Source: Nitrosomonadales bacterium
Lineage (GTDB): Bacteria; Pseudomonadota; Gammaproteobacteria; Burkholderiales; Gallionellaceae
Length of the DNA stretch: 45,230 bases
NCBI GenBank assembly: GCA_016213335.1
Contig: JACRAQ010000010.1
Location: 1-45,230, forward strand
Direction of reading: 5' to 3'
The notes beneath the pieces are model-generated. The model was not told where the DNA came from. It worked only from the letters and a program-made list of their open reading frames with translations, and did no database searches. Positions 38,337-45,230 of this stretch are shown one piece after another. The stretch's first letter is position 1. Every line of letters begins with the position of its first letter. A program made the position numbers and the translations under genes.

Positions 38337-38645
38337 ATGAAAAATATCGCTGCCTTGTTGCTGCTGTGCTGCACCATTTCCGCCCAAGCCGCGCCGTTTG
38401 CGGAAGGCGACCCGCAGGCCGGAAAAAAACTGTTTGACCAGTATGATTGCAACAGTTGCCACAGGGACAAAGTGGGCGGTGATGGCAATGCCATTTTTAC
38501 GCGCCCCGACCGCAAGGTGAACAGCCCGCAGAAAATGCTCGAGCGTATGACCATGTGTTCCGGCGCCTTGGGCAAAAAGCTCACCCAGCAGGAGCAGCAG
38601 CACCTCGGCGCCTATCTCAACCAGAGCTATTACAAATTCAAATGA
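38337..38645 (+). CDS. Small periplasmic cytochrome c
   Basis: The 102-aa protein has a signal peptide (KNIAALLLLCCTISAQA, cleavage near residue 18) and a single haem motif CNSCH, preceded by GDPQAGKKLFDQY. Met residues in MLERMTMCSG could give the sixth ligand. It would carry electrons in the periplasm; partners are not evident. The ATG at 38337 follows GGAGAG and gives a proper signal. The stop overlaps the phhB start (ATGA). Confidence 0.9.
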   Translation: MKNIAALLLLCCTISAQAAPFAEGDPQAGKKLFDQYDCNSCHRDKVGGDGNAIFTRPDRKVNSPQKMLERMTMCSGALGKKLTQQEQQHLGAYLNQSYYKFK

Positions 38646-38998
38646 GCGCCATGGGAACCATCAGCGATTTGGCCGGCAGGCAATGCAAGCCGTGCAGCGA
38701 AGGCAGTGTGCGGGCGCCAGCGTTGCCGCAGGACGAAGTAACCGCCCTGTTGCAGCAGCTCGATGGCTGGGAGCTGCATGAACGCCATATCGGCAAGACC
38801 TTCGAATTCAAGGACTTTTACCAGACCATGGCATTCGTGAACGCGGTGGCATGGATATCCCACCGCGAGAACCACCATCCCGAACTCAGCGTCAGCTACC
38901 GCAGGTGCTGCCTGGAATACTCCACCCACGCCATCAGCGGCCTGTCGGAAAATGATTTCATCTGCGCCGCCAAGGTGGATGCCTTGTTCAAGATTTGA
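38642..38998 (+). CDS. phhB: 4a-hydroxytetrahydrobiopterin dehydratase (pterin carbinolamine dehydratase)
   Basis: The 118-aa protein has the family motif SHRENHHPELSVSY with the catalytic histidines, and a normal fold around it. The enzyme recycles tetrahydrobiopterin, or in bacteria lacking phenylalanine hydroxylase may act with molybdopterin-type cofactors. It starts at an ATG inside the cytochrome c stop (ATGA) and ends inside the rsgA start (TTGA). ATG 38651 is an alternative start. Confidence 0.93.
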   Translation: MSAMGTISDLAGRQCKPCSEGSVRAPALPQDEVTALLQQLDGWELHERHIGKTFEFKDFYQTMAFVNAVAWISHRENHHPELSVSYRRCCLEYSTHAISGLSENDFICAAKVDALFKI

Positions 38999-39858
38999 GC
39001 ACGATTCAGGGCCAGGTAATCGCCGCCTTCAGCCGCCAATACCTGGTTGAGCTGCCTGGCGGCGAGCTGCTGCCCTGTCTGACGCGCGGCAAAAAAAGCG
39101 CGGTGGCTTGCGGAGATTTTGTCGAATTGCGGCGCACTGCGGATAACCAGGCCGTCATCGAGAAAATCGTGCCGCGCAAAACCCTGCTGCACCGTTCCGA
39201 CGCATTTCGCGAAAAACTTATCGCCGCCAATGTCAGCCAAGTCGTGGTGGTGGTGGCGGCCGAGCCATCTTTCGATGACGTGCTGCTGGCACGCTGCCTG
39301 GTTGCCGCGCACCACCAGCGGCTGGAAGCCCTGATTGTGCTGAACAAATGCGATCTCGGCGCCCAGGCTGACGCGGCGCGCGCGCAGCTCGCTCCTTACC
39401 GCAGCATCGGATACCGCGTGCTGGAGCTTTCCGCAAAAACCGATGCCGCTCCCCTGCTGCCCTTCCTGCAAGGCCATACCAGCGTGCTGGTGGGGCAGTC
39501 CGGCATGGGCAAATCCACTCTTCTCAACGCCCTGCTGCCGGATGCGCGAGCGGCCACCCGCGAGATTTCTGCCGCGCTGGATTCCGGCAAGCACACCACC
39601 ACACACGCGCGCCTGCACCATCTGAATGCAGATAGTCACTTGATAGATTGTCCCGGTGTGCAGGCGTTCGGGCTGCACCACCTGGCTTTCGGCGAGATCG
39701 AAGATGGTTTCGTGGAGTTTGCGGCATATCGCGGACAGTGCCGTTTCCGCAACTGCCGCCACGCGCTTGAGCCTGGTTGCGCGCTGCGCGAGGCAGCGGA
39801 CGCGGGGAAGATCAGTGTGCGCAGGTTGAAAATATTTCAGGACATCAGCTTTTGTTAG
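38995..39858 (+). CDS. rsgA: Ribosome small subunit-dependent GTPase A
   Basis: RsgA checks 30S maturation. The 287-aa protein has an OB-fold N terminus, a circularly permuted GTPase domain (G4 LNKCDL first, then P-loop VGQSGMGKST, then G3 DCPGVQ) and a C-terminal zinc knuckle in CRFRNCRHALEPGC. The start is a TTG overlapping the phhB stop as TTGA. Coupled to phhB. Confidence 0.95.
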   Translation: MSTIQGQVIAAFSRQYLVELPGGELLPCLTRGKKSAVACGDFVELRRTADNQAVIEKIVPRKTLLHRSDAFREKLIAANVSQVVVVVAAEPSFDDVLLARCLVAAHHQRLEALIVLNKCDLGAQADAARAQLAPYRSIGYRVLELSAKTDAAPLLPFLQGHTSVLVGQSGMGKSTLLNALLPDARAATREISAALDSGKHTTTHARLHHLNADSHLIDCPGVQAFGLHHLAFGEIEDGFVEFAAYRGQCRFRNCRHALEPGCALREAADAGKISVRRLKIFQDISFC

Positions 39859-39882
39859 CCGCCGGCAGAGAAGAATCCAGGC

Positions 39883-39905
39883 AAAACCGGGACGGCGGTT
39901 CCCGG
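39883..39905 (-). terminator. Possible terminator for the HDOD-MBL genes
   Basis: On the minus strand CCGGGA (39905-39900) pairs with TCCCGG (39892-39887) around a 7-nt loop and is followed by TTTT (39886-39883). The stem is short, so confidence is moderate. Confidence 0.4.
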
Positions 39906-39931
39906 GGGCAGGGTGGTGTTTGGGCCCGGCT

Positions 39932-40819
39932 CTAAATCTCGACTTCTTCCCCCTCTCTTGCCAGCCGGATGTCTGGCAGCCCAGACGATCCGGCGTACCG
40001 GGCAAGCGCTTCGGCGAAGACCCTTTCCAGCTCGTCGTCGCTGCGCGTGGGTTCGTGGTGCGTGCAGTAAAGCATTTTTGCGCCTGCCGCCTGCGCGAGC
40101 TGGATGCAGGAATCGAACGTGCCGTGGCCCCAGCCTTTTTTGGCCGGGTATTCTTCCAGCGTGTAGGCGGCGTCAGCGATCAGGATGTCCACTCCCCGGA
40201 TGGCGTCGACAATGAACTGTCGCTGCTCATCAACCAGTGCCTGGTATTCGGCATAACCGTCATCGCCGGGTTCGTAGATGTTGTAATGGGGTTCGTGGTC
40301 GCCGGTGAAGAATACCGATTTCCCGTTGTGTTCGATGCGGTAGCCCAGGTTGCTCACCGGGTGGTTCAACAGGACGGCGGTGACAGTGGCGGCGCCCGCG
40401 CTCACCGATTCGCCGGGCATCGCTGTCTGGTAAAGGATGCGCGACTGCATCTCGGCTTCACGCACCGGGAAATAACTGTACTGCATCTGGATGGACATGA
40501 TGCGTTCCGGGCCCGCTCCTGAAATGGGGTCGAACGCCCCGTGCAGGTGGATATTATTTCCCGGTATGAAAATCGGGATGAAAAACGGCAGCCCCTGAAT
40601 ATGGTCCCAGTGGCTGTGAGTATTGAAAATATGGGCAGTGACAGGCAATTCCCGGAGCAGCGTTTGCGCCAGCGGAAAAATGCCGGTGCCACCATCCAGG
40701 ATAATGAGATCGTTGTCGCCGGTGCGCACCTCGATGCAGGTGGTGTTGCCGCCGTAGCGCATGGTTTTCGGGCCGGGCGAAGGAATGGAGCCGCGCACTC
40801 CCCAGAATTTCACCTTCAT
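39932..40819 (-). CDS. MBL-fold metallo-hydrolase
   Basis: The 295-aa protein has the HxHxDH zinc motif in FNTHSHWDHIQGLPFF, further ligands in FTGDHEPHY and YCTHHEP, and the N-terminal WGVRGSIPSPGP seen in PhnP/RNase Z-like and phosphodiesterase members. Substrate unknown. Its ATG overlaps the HDOD stop by 4 bp, so the two genes are probably translated together. Confidence 0.88.
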   Translation of the reverse strand: MKVKFWGVRGSIPSPGPKTMRYGGNTTCIEVRTGDNDLIILDGGTGIFPLAQTLLRELPVTAHIFNTHSHWDHIQGLPFFIPIFIPGNNIHLHGAFDPISGAGPERIMSIQMQYSYFPVREAEMQSRILYQTAMPGESVSAGAATVTAVLLNHPVSNLGYRIEHNGKSVFFTGDHEPHYNIYEPGDDGYAEYQALVDEQRQFIVDAIRGVDILIADAAYTLEEYPAKKGWGHGTFDSCIQLAQAAGAKMLYCTHHEPTRSDDELERVFAEALARYAGSSGLPDIRLAREGEEVEI

Positions 40820-41691
40820 GCCAGGATCTCCTTGCCGATTCTTGCAAAAGACTGCGCTTCTTCGGCGATTTTCGATAGGTCGCCCAGGCGCGCGATGATG
40901 TCGTCCAGACCGCCGCCAAAACGGTCAGCCAGGTTGGGCGGCAACTCCTCCACCACCAGGTTGCCGCTGTGGCCCATGGACAATTTTTTGCTGATCTGGT
41001 CGGCCACAAAGAGGCTGCCCAGCATGGTGTTTTCAGGCGGAATGTCGCCATGGTGTTGGCGGATGGCGTCGGCAAGAAGTTTCGGAAACTGCCATTTTCC
41101 CACCAGCATGGCGCCGACAACGGAATGATCCGCGCCAATGATTTGCCGCTCGGCCTCGTGCAGCGAAATGGCCTGCTCCTGGCTCACGTCAAGCGCCTCC
41201 CTGAATTCCGCCGGCATGAACTGGGCGAATACCACCTTGCCGAAATCGTGCAGCAGCCCCGCAAGATAGCAATCGTTGGGGTCGGCATCGCCGTTGCCGA
41301 ATTTCTGGCACATCAGGCGGGCGAGGCTGGCGGTAGTGAGGGAGTGCATGAGGTAGCGCTGCATATCAAATCCGGCGGCGTTCTGCTGCGGCAGCACCCC
41401 CATGGCGGCAAAAGACAACGCCATGTTTTTTACGGTATTGAGCCCCAGGTAAACCAATGCCTGGTTCACCGTGGTGATTTGCTTGGGAAAGTTGTAGTAA
41501 GCGGAATTGATGATGCGCAGCAATTTCATGGTCATGACCGGATCTTTCTCGATGACCACCACCAGCTCCTTGGGCTGGCAGTTGATATCGCGTGCAATCT
41601 CCAGAACGCGCTGCACGCTCTTGGGAAAAGCGGGCATCTTTTCCACGGCTGCAGATAGCTTGTCGGTGAGATTGGCTGATGTTTCGGTCAT
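40816..41691 (-). CDS. HDOD domain signalling protein
   Basis: The 291-aa protein is a near-complete HDOD domain: KMPAFPKSVQRVLEIARD, INSAYYNFPKQITTVNQALVYLG, LAGLLHDFGKVVFAQFMP. HDOD proteins act in signalling and chemotaxis-like regulation and lack the HD catalytic residues. Co-transcribed with the MBL-fold gene. Confidence 0.9.
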   Translation of the reverse strand: MTETSANLTDKLSAAVEKMPAFPKSVQRVLEIARDINCQPKELVVVIEKDPVMTMKLLRIINSAYYNFPKQITTVNQALVYLGLNTVKNMALSFAAMGVLPQQNAAGFDMQRYLMHSLTTASLARLMCQKFGNGDADPNDCYLAGLLHDFGKVVFAQFMPAEFREALDVSQEQAISLHEAERQIIGADHSVVGAMLVGKWQFPKLLADAIRQHHGDIPPENTMLGSLFVADQISKKLSMGHSGNLVVEELPPNLADRFGGGLDDIIARLGDLSKIAEEAQSFARIGKEILA

Positions 41692-41784
41692 GAAGATTTT
41701 TGCATATAAGGGTATGCTGCTGCGCTATTCTACAGCCTGTTGTACAGGTTTACCCAAGACAAATAAATCCGGGCCACACAGCTC

Positions 41785-42741
41785 ATGAGCAATAGCGAAA
41801 AACAGACCGGCTCGGCCAAAACCGCGCGCAACCCGGTCAAGATCGTCCCGCTGCAACAGCGCCTGCGCAAGCCGGAATGGATTCGCGCCAAACCCGGCAG
41901 CGGACAGGGCTACGGCGAGATCAGGCGCCTGTTGCGCGAACACAATCTGCACACCGTGTGCGAGGAAGCCTCCTGCCCGAATATCGGCGAATGCTTCAGC
42001 AAGGGTACCGCCACTTTCATGATCCTAGGCGATGTCTGCACCCGCCGCTGTCCGTTCTGCGACGTGGCGCACGGCAAGCCGCTGCCGCCGGATGCCGGTG
42101 AGCCCACGCAACTGGCGCTATCCATCGCGCGGCTCAAGCTGAACTATGCGGTCATCACCAGCGTGGACCGCGACGACCTGCGCGATGGCGGCGCGCAGCA
42201 CTTTGCCGATTGCATCGCGACCATCCGTGCCAGCAGCCCTGATACCCGCCTGGAAACGCTGGTGCCGGATTTCCGTGGCCGGCTGGAATCCGCGCTGGAT
42301 GCGTTTGCCGGTCACTTGCCCGATGTGCTCAACCACAATCTGGAAACCGTGCCGCGCCTGTACCCGCTGGTGCGCCCCGGCGCCGATTACGCGCACTCGC
42401 TGAACCTGCTCAAGGAGTTCAAGGCACGCTTCCCCGGCGTAATGACCAAGTCCGGCCTGATGGTGGGGCTGGGCGAAACAGATGAGGAAGTGCTGCAAAC
42501 CATGCGCGATCTGCGCGCGCACGATGTGGAAATGCTCACGCTGGGGCAATATCTGCAACCCTCGGAAGGGCACCTGCCGGTGCTGCGTTATGTCCACCCC
42601 GATACTTTCAAAATGTTTGAACAGGCTGCGCAGGACATGGGTTTCTTACATGCCGCCTGCGGGCCGATGGTCCGATCCAGCTATTTCGCGGATGAGCAGG
42701 CGCGCAAGGCTCTGGTAAGCGACGGCAAGCCGCCGCTTTAG
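41785..42741 (+). CDS. lipA: Lipoyl synthase
   Basis: LipA inserts two sulfurs into octanoyl groups to make lipoate. The 318-aa radical-SAM enzyme has the auxiliary cluster motif [12 protein letters not shown] (about 55-66) and the SAM cluster CTRRCPFC (about 85-92), then the [11 protein letters not shown] segment and a C-terminal [14 protein letters not shown]. lipB, its usual partner, is not in the window. Confidence 0.97.
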   Translation: MSNSEKQTGSAKTARNPVKIVPLQQRLRKPEWIRAKPGSGQGYGEIRRLLREHNLHTVCEEASCPNIGECFSKGTATFMILGDVCTRRCPFCDVAHGKPLPPDAGEPTQLALSIARLKLNYAVITSVDRDDLRDGGAQHFADCIATIRASSPDTRLETLVPDFRGRLESALDAFAGHLPDVLNHNLETVPRLYPLVRPGADYAHSLNLLKEFKARFPGVMTKSGLMVGLGETDEEVLQTMRDLRAHDVEMLTLGQYLQPSEGHLPVLRYVHPDTFKMFEQAAQDMGFLHAACGPMVRSSYFADEQARKALVSDGKPPL

Positions 42742-42744
42742 AAA

Positions 42745-42762
42745 GCGGGAGCAAGCTCCCGC
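42745..42762 (+). other. Inverted repeat after lipA
   Basis: GCGGGAG (42745-42751) and CTCCCGC (42756-42762) form a perfect 7-bp stem with a CAAG loop, 4 bp after the lipA stop. No T run follows, so termination is uncertain. The rest of the interval up to nirB shows no gene or clear promoter. Confidence 0.4.
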
Positions 42763-42981
42763 ACTCCAAACATCCGAGCTTCGGAAATTGGCGGCGCTGA
42801 GACCGCCTGCCCCGTTGCACCAAGGCAATGCATATTTTGAAATTGCCGCACCATCCCGAAGCAAACCCGCTCCGCTCCATCGCCCTGCCTGAGTCTATTG
42901 CGTTGTTGTATAGACAGATTATTTGCTGGCATAGCCCTTGCTGTTATCTGGCTGCACATTTTTTATGAGGCGGGTCGGGTT

Positions 42982-45230
42982 ATGGAAAAAATGAAGCTGG
43001 TAGTAATAGGCAATGGCATGGCCGGGATACGCACGCTGGAAGAATTGCTCAAGCTTGCTCCCGATATGTACGACATCACCGTGTTCGGCGCCGAGCCGTA
43101 CGGCAACTACAACCGTATCCTGCTGTCGCCGGTGCTTGCCGGTGAAATGACGATCAAGGACATCATGCTGAACGATGTCGCCTGGTATGCGCAGAACGGC
43201 ATCACCTTGCACCTGAACAAGAAAGTGATGCAGATTGACCGCGTGCGGCGCAGGGTAATCGCGGACGACGGCACCGAAGCCGGGTATGACCGCCTGCTGC
43301 TGGCCACCGGCTCCAATCCTGTGATGCTGCCGGTGCCGGGAAAGGATTTGTCTGGCGTGATTGCATACCGCGACATCAAGGACACCGGCGAAATGGTAGA
43401 AGCCGCAGCGCATTACCGCCACGCGGTGGTGATCGGCGGCGGGCTGCTCGGGCTGGAGGCGGCAAACGGCCTCAAGCTGCGCGGCATGGACGTGACTGTA
43501 GTGCATCTGATGCCGTGGCTGATGGAGCGCCAGCTCGACCGCACTGCTGCAGGTTTGCTGCAAAGATCGTTGGAAGCCAAGGGGCTCAGATTCATGCTGG
43601 AAAAGCAGACTGCCGAGCTTGTTGCCGGAGAGTCTGGGCGGGTAGCCGCGATCAAATTCAAAGATGGCGAAACGCAGCCTGCCGACCTGGTGGTGATGGC
43701 GGTCGGCATCCGCCCCAACACCGGGCTGGCCGAAGCCGCCGGCCTGCATTGCAGTCGTGGCGTGGTGGTGAACGACACCATGCAGACGTATGACCCGCGC
43801 ATCTACGCGGTGGGCGAATGCGTGTCGCATCGCGGCATCGCCTATGGGCTGGTGGCGCCGCTGTTCGAGCAGGCCAGGGTGTGCGCCAACCATCTGGCGC
43901 AGCTCGGCATCAGCCGCTACACCGGCTCGGCGACCTCGACCAAGCTCAAGGTCACCGGCATCGATCTGTTCTCCTCTGGCGATTTTACGGGTGGCAAGGG
44001 CACGGAGGAAATCGTGTTGAGCGACCCGTCCTGTGGCGTATACAAAAAACTGGTGGTCAAGCAGGACAAAATTGTCGGCAGCGTGCTGTATGGTGATACC
44101 GCAGATGGGTCCTGGTATTTCCAGTTATTGCGCGACGGGCAGAATATCCGCGAGTTGCGCGGCCGCCTGATGTCGGGTCAGAGCCATCTCGGCAACAGCG
44201 GGCATCAAGGACAGAACAATGCGGCGTCCATGCCGGACGACATGGAGGTGTGCGGCTGCAATGGCGTGTGCAAAGGCGCCATCGTCAAGGCGATCAAGGA
44301 GAAAGGCCTGTTCACCCTGAACGATGTGCGCAAGCACACCAAGGCATCTTCCTCCTGCGGCTCATGCACCGGGCTGGTGGAACAGATCCTCGCTTCCACC
44401 ATAGGCGGCGCCTATCAACCTGCGGATGCCAGCAAAAAACCGCTTTGCGGCTGCACCGACTATACCCACGAAGAAATACGCAAAGCGATCAACGAGCGCA
44501 AGTTGAAATCCATTCCTGAGGCAATGGGTTTTTTTGAATGGCGCAATGCTAACGGCTGCGCCTCCTGCCGTCCGGCACTCAATTACTATTTGCTGTGCGC
44601 CTGGCCGCATGACTACCTGGATGACCCGCAGTCGCGTTTTATCAACGAGCGCGTCCACGCCAATATCCAGAAGGACGGCAGTTACTCGGTCGTGCCGCGC
44701 ATCTACGGCGGGGTGACGACCCCCGCGCAACTGAAGCGCATCGCCGAAGTGGCGGAGAAATATGCCGTGCCGACGGTGAAGCTCACCGGCGGCCAGCGCA
44801 TCGACTTGCTGGGCGTGAAGAAGGAAGATTTGCCGAAAGTCTGGGCCGATCTCGACATGCCCTCCGGCTTCGCTTACGGCAAGTCGATCCGCACAGTTAA
44901 AACCTGCGTCGGCTCGGAGTGGTGCCGTTTCGGCGTGCAGGATTCGACCAGTCTGGGCATCGTGCTGGAGAAGGCGCTCGACCGCATGTGGGCGCCGCAC
45001 AAGGTCAAGCTCGCCGTTTCCGGCTGTCCGCGTAACTGCGCCGAGGCTACCATCAAGGATGTTGGCATTGTCGGTGTAGATTCCGGCTGGGAAATTTACG
45101 TCGCCGGCAATGGCGGCATCAAGGCGGAAGTGTCGCTGTTTCTCGTCAAGGTGAAAAGCGCGGAGGAGGTGATGGAATATTCAAGCGCCTTTATCCAGCT
45201 CTACCGCGAGGAGGCGCGTTACCTCGACCG
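42982..45230 (+). CDS. nirB: Nitrite reductase [NAD(P)H] large subunit (3' end beyond window)
   Basis: NirB reduces nitrite to ammonium with siroheme and an Fe-S cluster. The visible 749 codons begin with an FAD domain (LVVIGNGMAGIRTLEELL, ATGSNPVMLP, GGGLLGLEAANGL), continue through two BFD-like [2Fe-2S] modules (CGCNGVC with CGSC; CGC with CASC), and reach the siroheme domain with TCVGSEWCRFG and SGCPRNCAEA. There is no stop before the window ends, so the small subunit gene lies outside. The FAD domain's fusion to the reductase identifies NirB rather than the ferredoxin-type NirA. Confidence 0.95.
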   Translation, partial: MEKMKLVVIGNGMAGIRTLEELLKLAPDMYDITVFGAEPYGNYNRILLSPVLAGEMTIKDIMLNDVAWYAQNGITLHLNKKVMQIDRVRRRVIADDGTEAGYDRLLLATGSNPVMLPVPGKDLSGVIAYRDIKDTGEMVEAAAHYRHAVVIGGGLLGLEAANGLKLRGMDVTVVHLMPWLMERQLDRTAAGLLQRSLEAKGLRFMLEKQTAELVAGESGRVAAIKFKDGETQPADLVVMAVGIRPNTGLAEAAGLHCSRGVVVNDTMQTYDPRIYAVGECVSHRGIAYGLVAPLFEQARVCANHLAQLGISRYTGSATSTKLKVTGIDLFSSGDFTGGKGTEEIVLSDPSCGVYKKLVVKQDKIVGSVLYGDTADGSWYFQLLRDGQNIRELRGRLMSGQSHLGNSGHQGQNNAASMPDDMEVCGCNGVCKGAIVKAIKEKGLFTLNDVRKHTKASSSCGSCTGLVEQILASTIGGAYQPADASKKPLCGCTDYTHEEIRKAINERKLKSIPEAMGFFEWRNANGCASCRPALNYYLLCAWPHDYLDDPQSRFINERVHANIQKDGSYSVVPRIYGGVTTPAQLKRIAEVAEKYAVPTVKLTGGQRIDLLGVKKEDLPKVWADLDMPSGFAYGKSIRTVKTCVGSEWCRFGVQDSTSLGIVLEKALDRMWAPHKVKLAVSGCPRNCAEATIKDVGIVGVDSGWEIYVAGNGGIKAEVSLFLVKVKSAEEVMEYSSAFIQLYREEARYLD

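Noticed and set aside
36974-38584. A 536-codon Gln/His-rich frame antisense to the M48 protease and cytochrome c.
   Set aside because: It mirrors the hydrophobic segments of the real plus-strand genes, which have HELGH and CNSCH motifs.

Overview
The window is a GC-rich bacterial chromosome segment, gene-dense and organised like a betaproteobacterium. The evidence is a form II RuBisCO gene with a divergent CbbR-type regulator, an assimilatory-type nitrite reductase gene, the lptD-surA-pdxA-rsmA cluster, an argH / algZ-algR arrangement, and an orn / M48 protease / rsgA neighbourhood. A chemolithoautotroph related to the Gallionellaceae or other Nitrosomonadales fits best. That placement is inference from gene content; no 16S gene is present.

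Layout. 1-290: 3' end of atpC. 291-1320: an accessory island with a REP-like composite repeat, a truncated RibD_C/DHFR-like gene fragment, a well-formed integron attC site and an AP2-like ORF that ends in a second attC half-site. 1328-6714 (minus): lptD-surA-pdxA-rsmA, covering outer-membrane biogenesis, PLP synthesis and rRNA methylation; pdxA carries an in-frame TGA. 6799-9981 (plus): amgK-murU-pepP, peptidoglycan recycling plus a peptidase, with palindromic repeats between and inside the genes. 10080-10388: monothiol glutaredoxin with a clear promoter and terminator. 10559-13781: argH facing away from algZ-algR. 13977-14066: tRNA-Ser(CGA). 14116-15561: mltF. 15548-18601 (minus): rarA and serS, separated by a GxxExxY gene bounded by perfect 33-bp inverted repeats. 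18705-20003: DUF2130 gene, divergent from a PAS histidine kinase and a single-domain response regulator (20198-21984). 22099-23909 (minus): tautomerase, Smr protein, trxB. 23988-24959: mltB. 24976-27433: cbbR / cbbM divergent pair. 27755-28936: MFS transporter. 28965-32728 (minus): nadK-recN-bamE-dapB, divergent from hrcA-hemH. 35052-36900: DUF3330 protein, GT-B-like protein and orn. 36980-39858 (plus): M48 protease, cytochrome c, phhB and rsgA, the last three joined by overlapping stop/start codons. 39932-41691 (minus): HDOD and MBL-fold genes. 41785-42741: lipA. 42982-end: nirB, cut by the window edge.

Most of the window is core genome, and its genes fall into known pathways: envelope assembly and recycling (lptD, surA, bamE, amgK, murU, mltB, mltF), cofactors (pdxA, nadK, hemH, lipA, phhB), carbon fixation (cbbM) and nitrite reduction (nirB). 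The unusual material is in small mobile or repetitive elements. These are the isolated integron cassette remnant, the inverted-repeat-bounded GxxExxY unit whose repeats supply the stop codons of two genes, a 170-bp non-coding relative of that unit at 27552-27722, and palindromic repeats that have become part of coding or translation-start sequence. The GxxExxY unit is the best candidate for an undescribed system.
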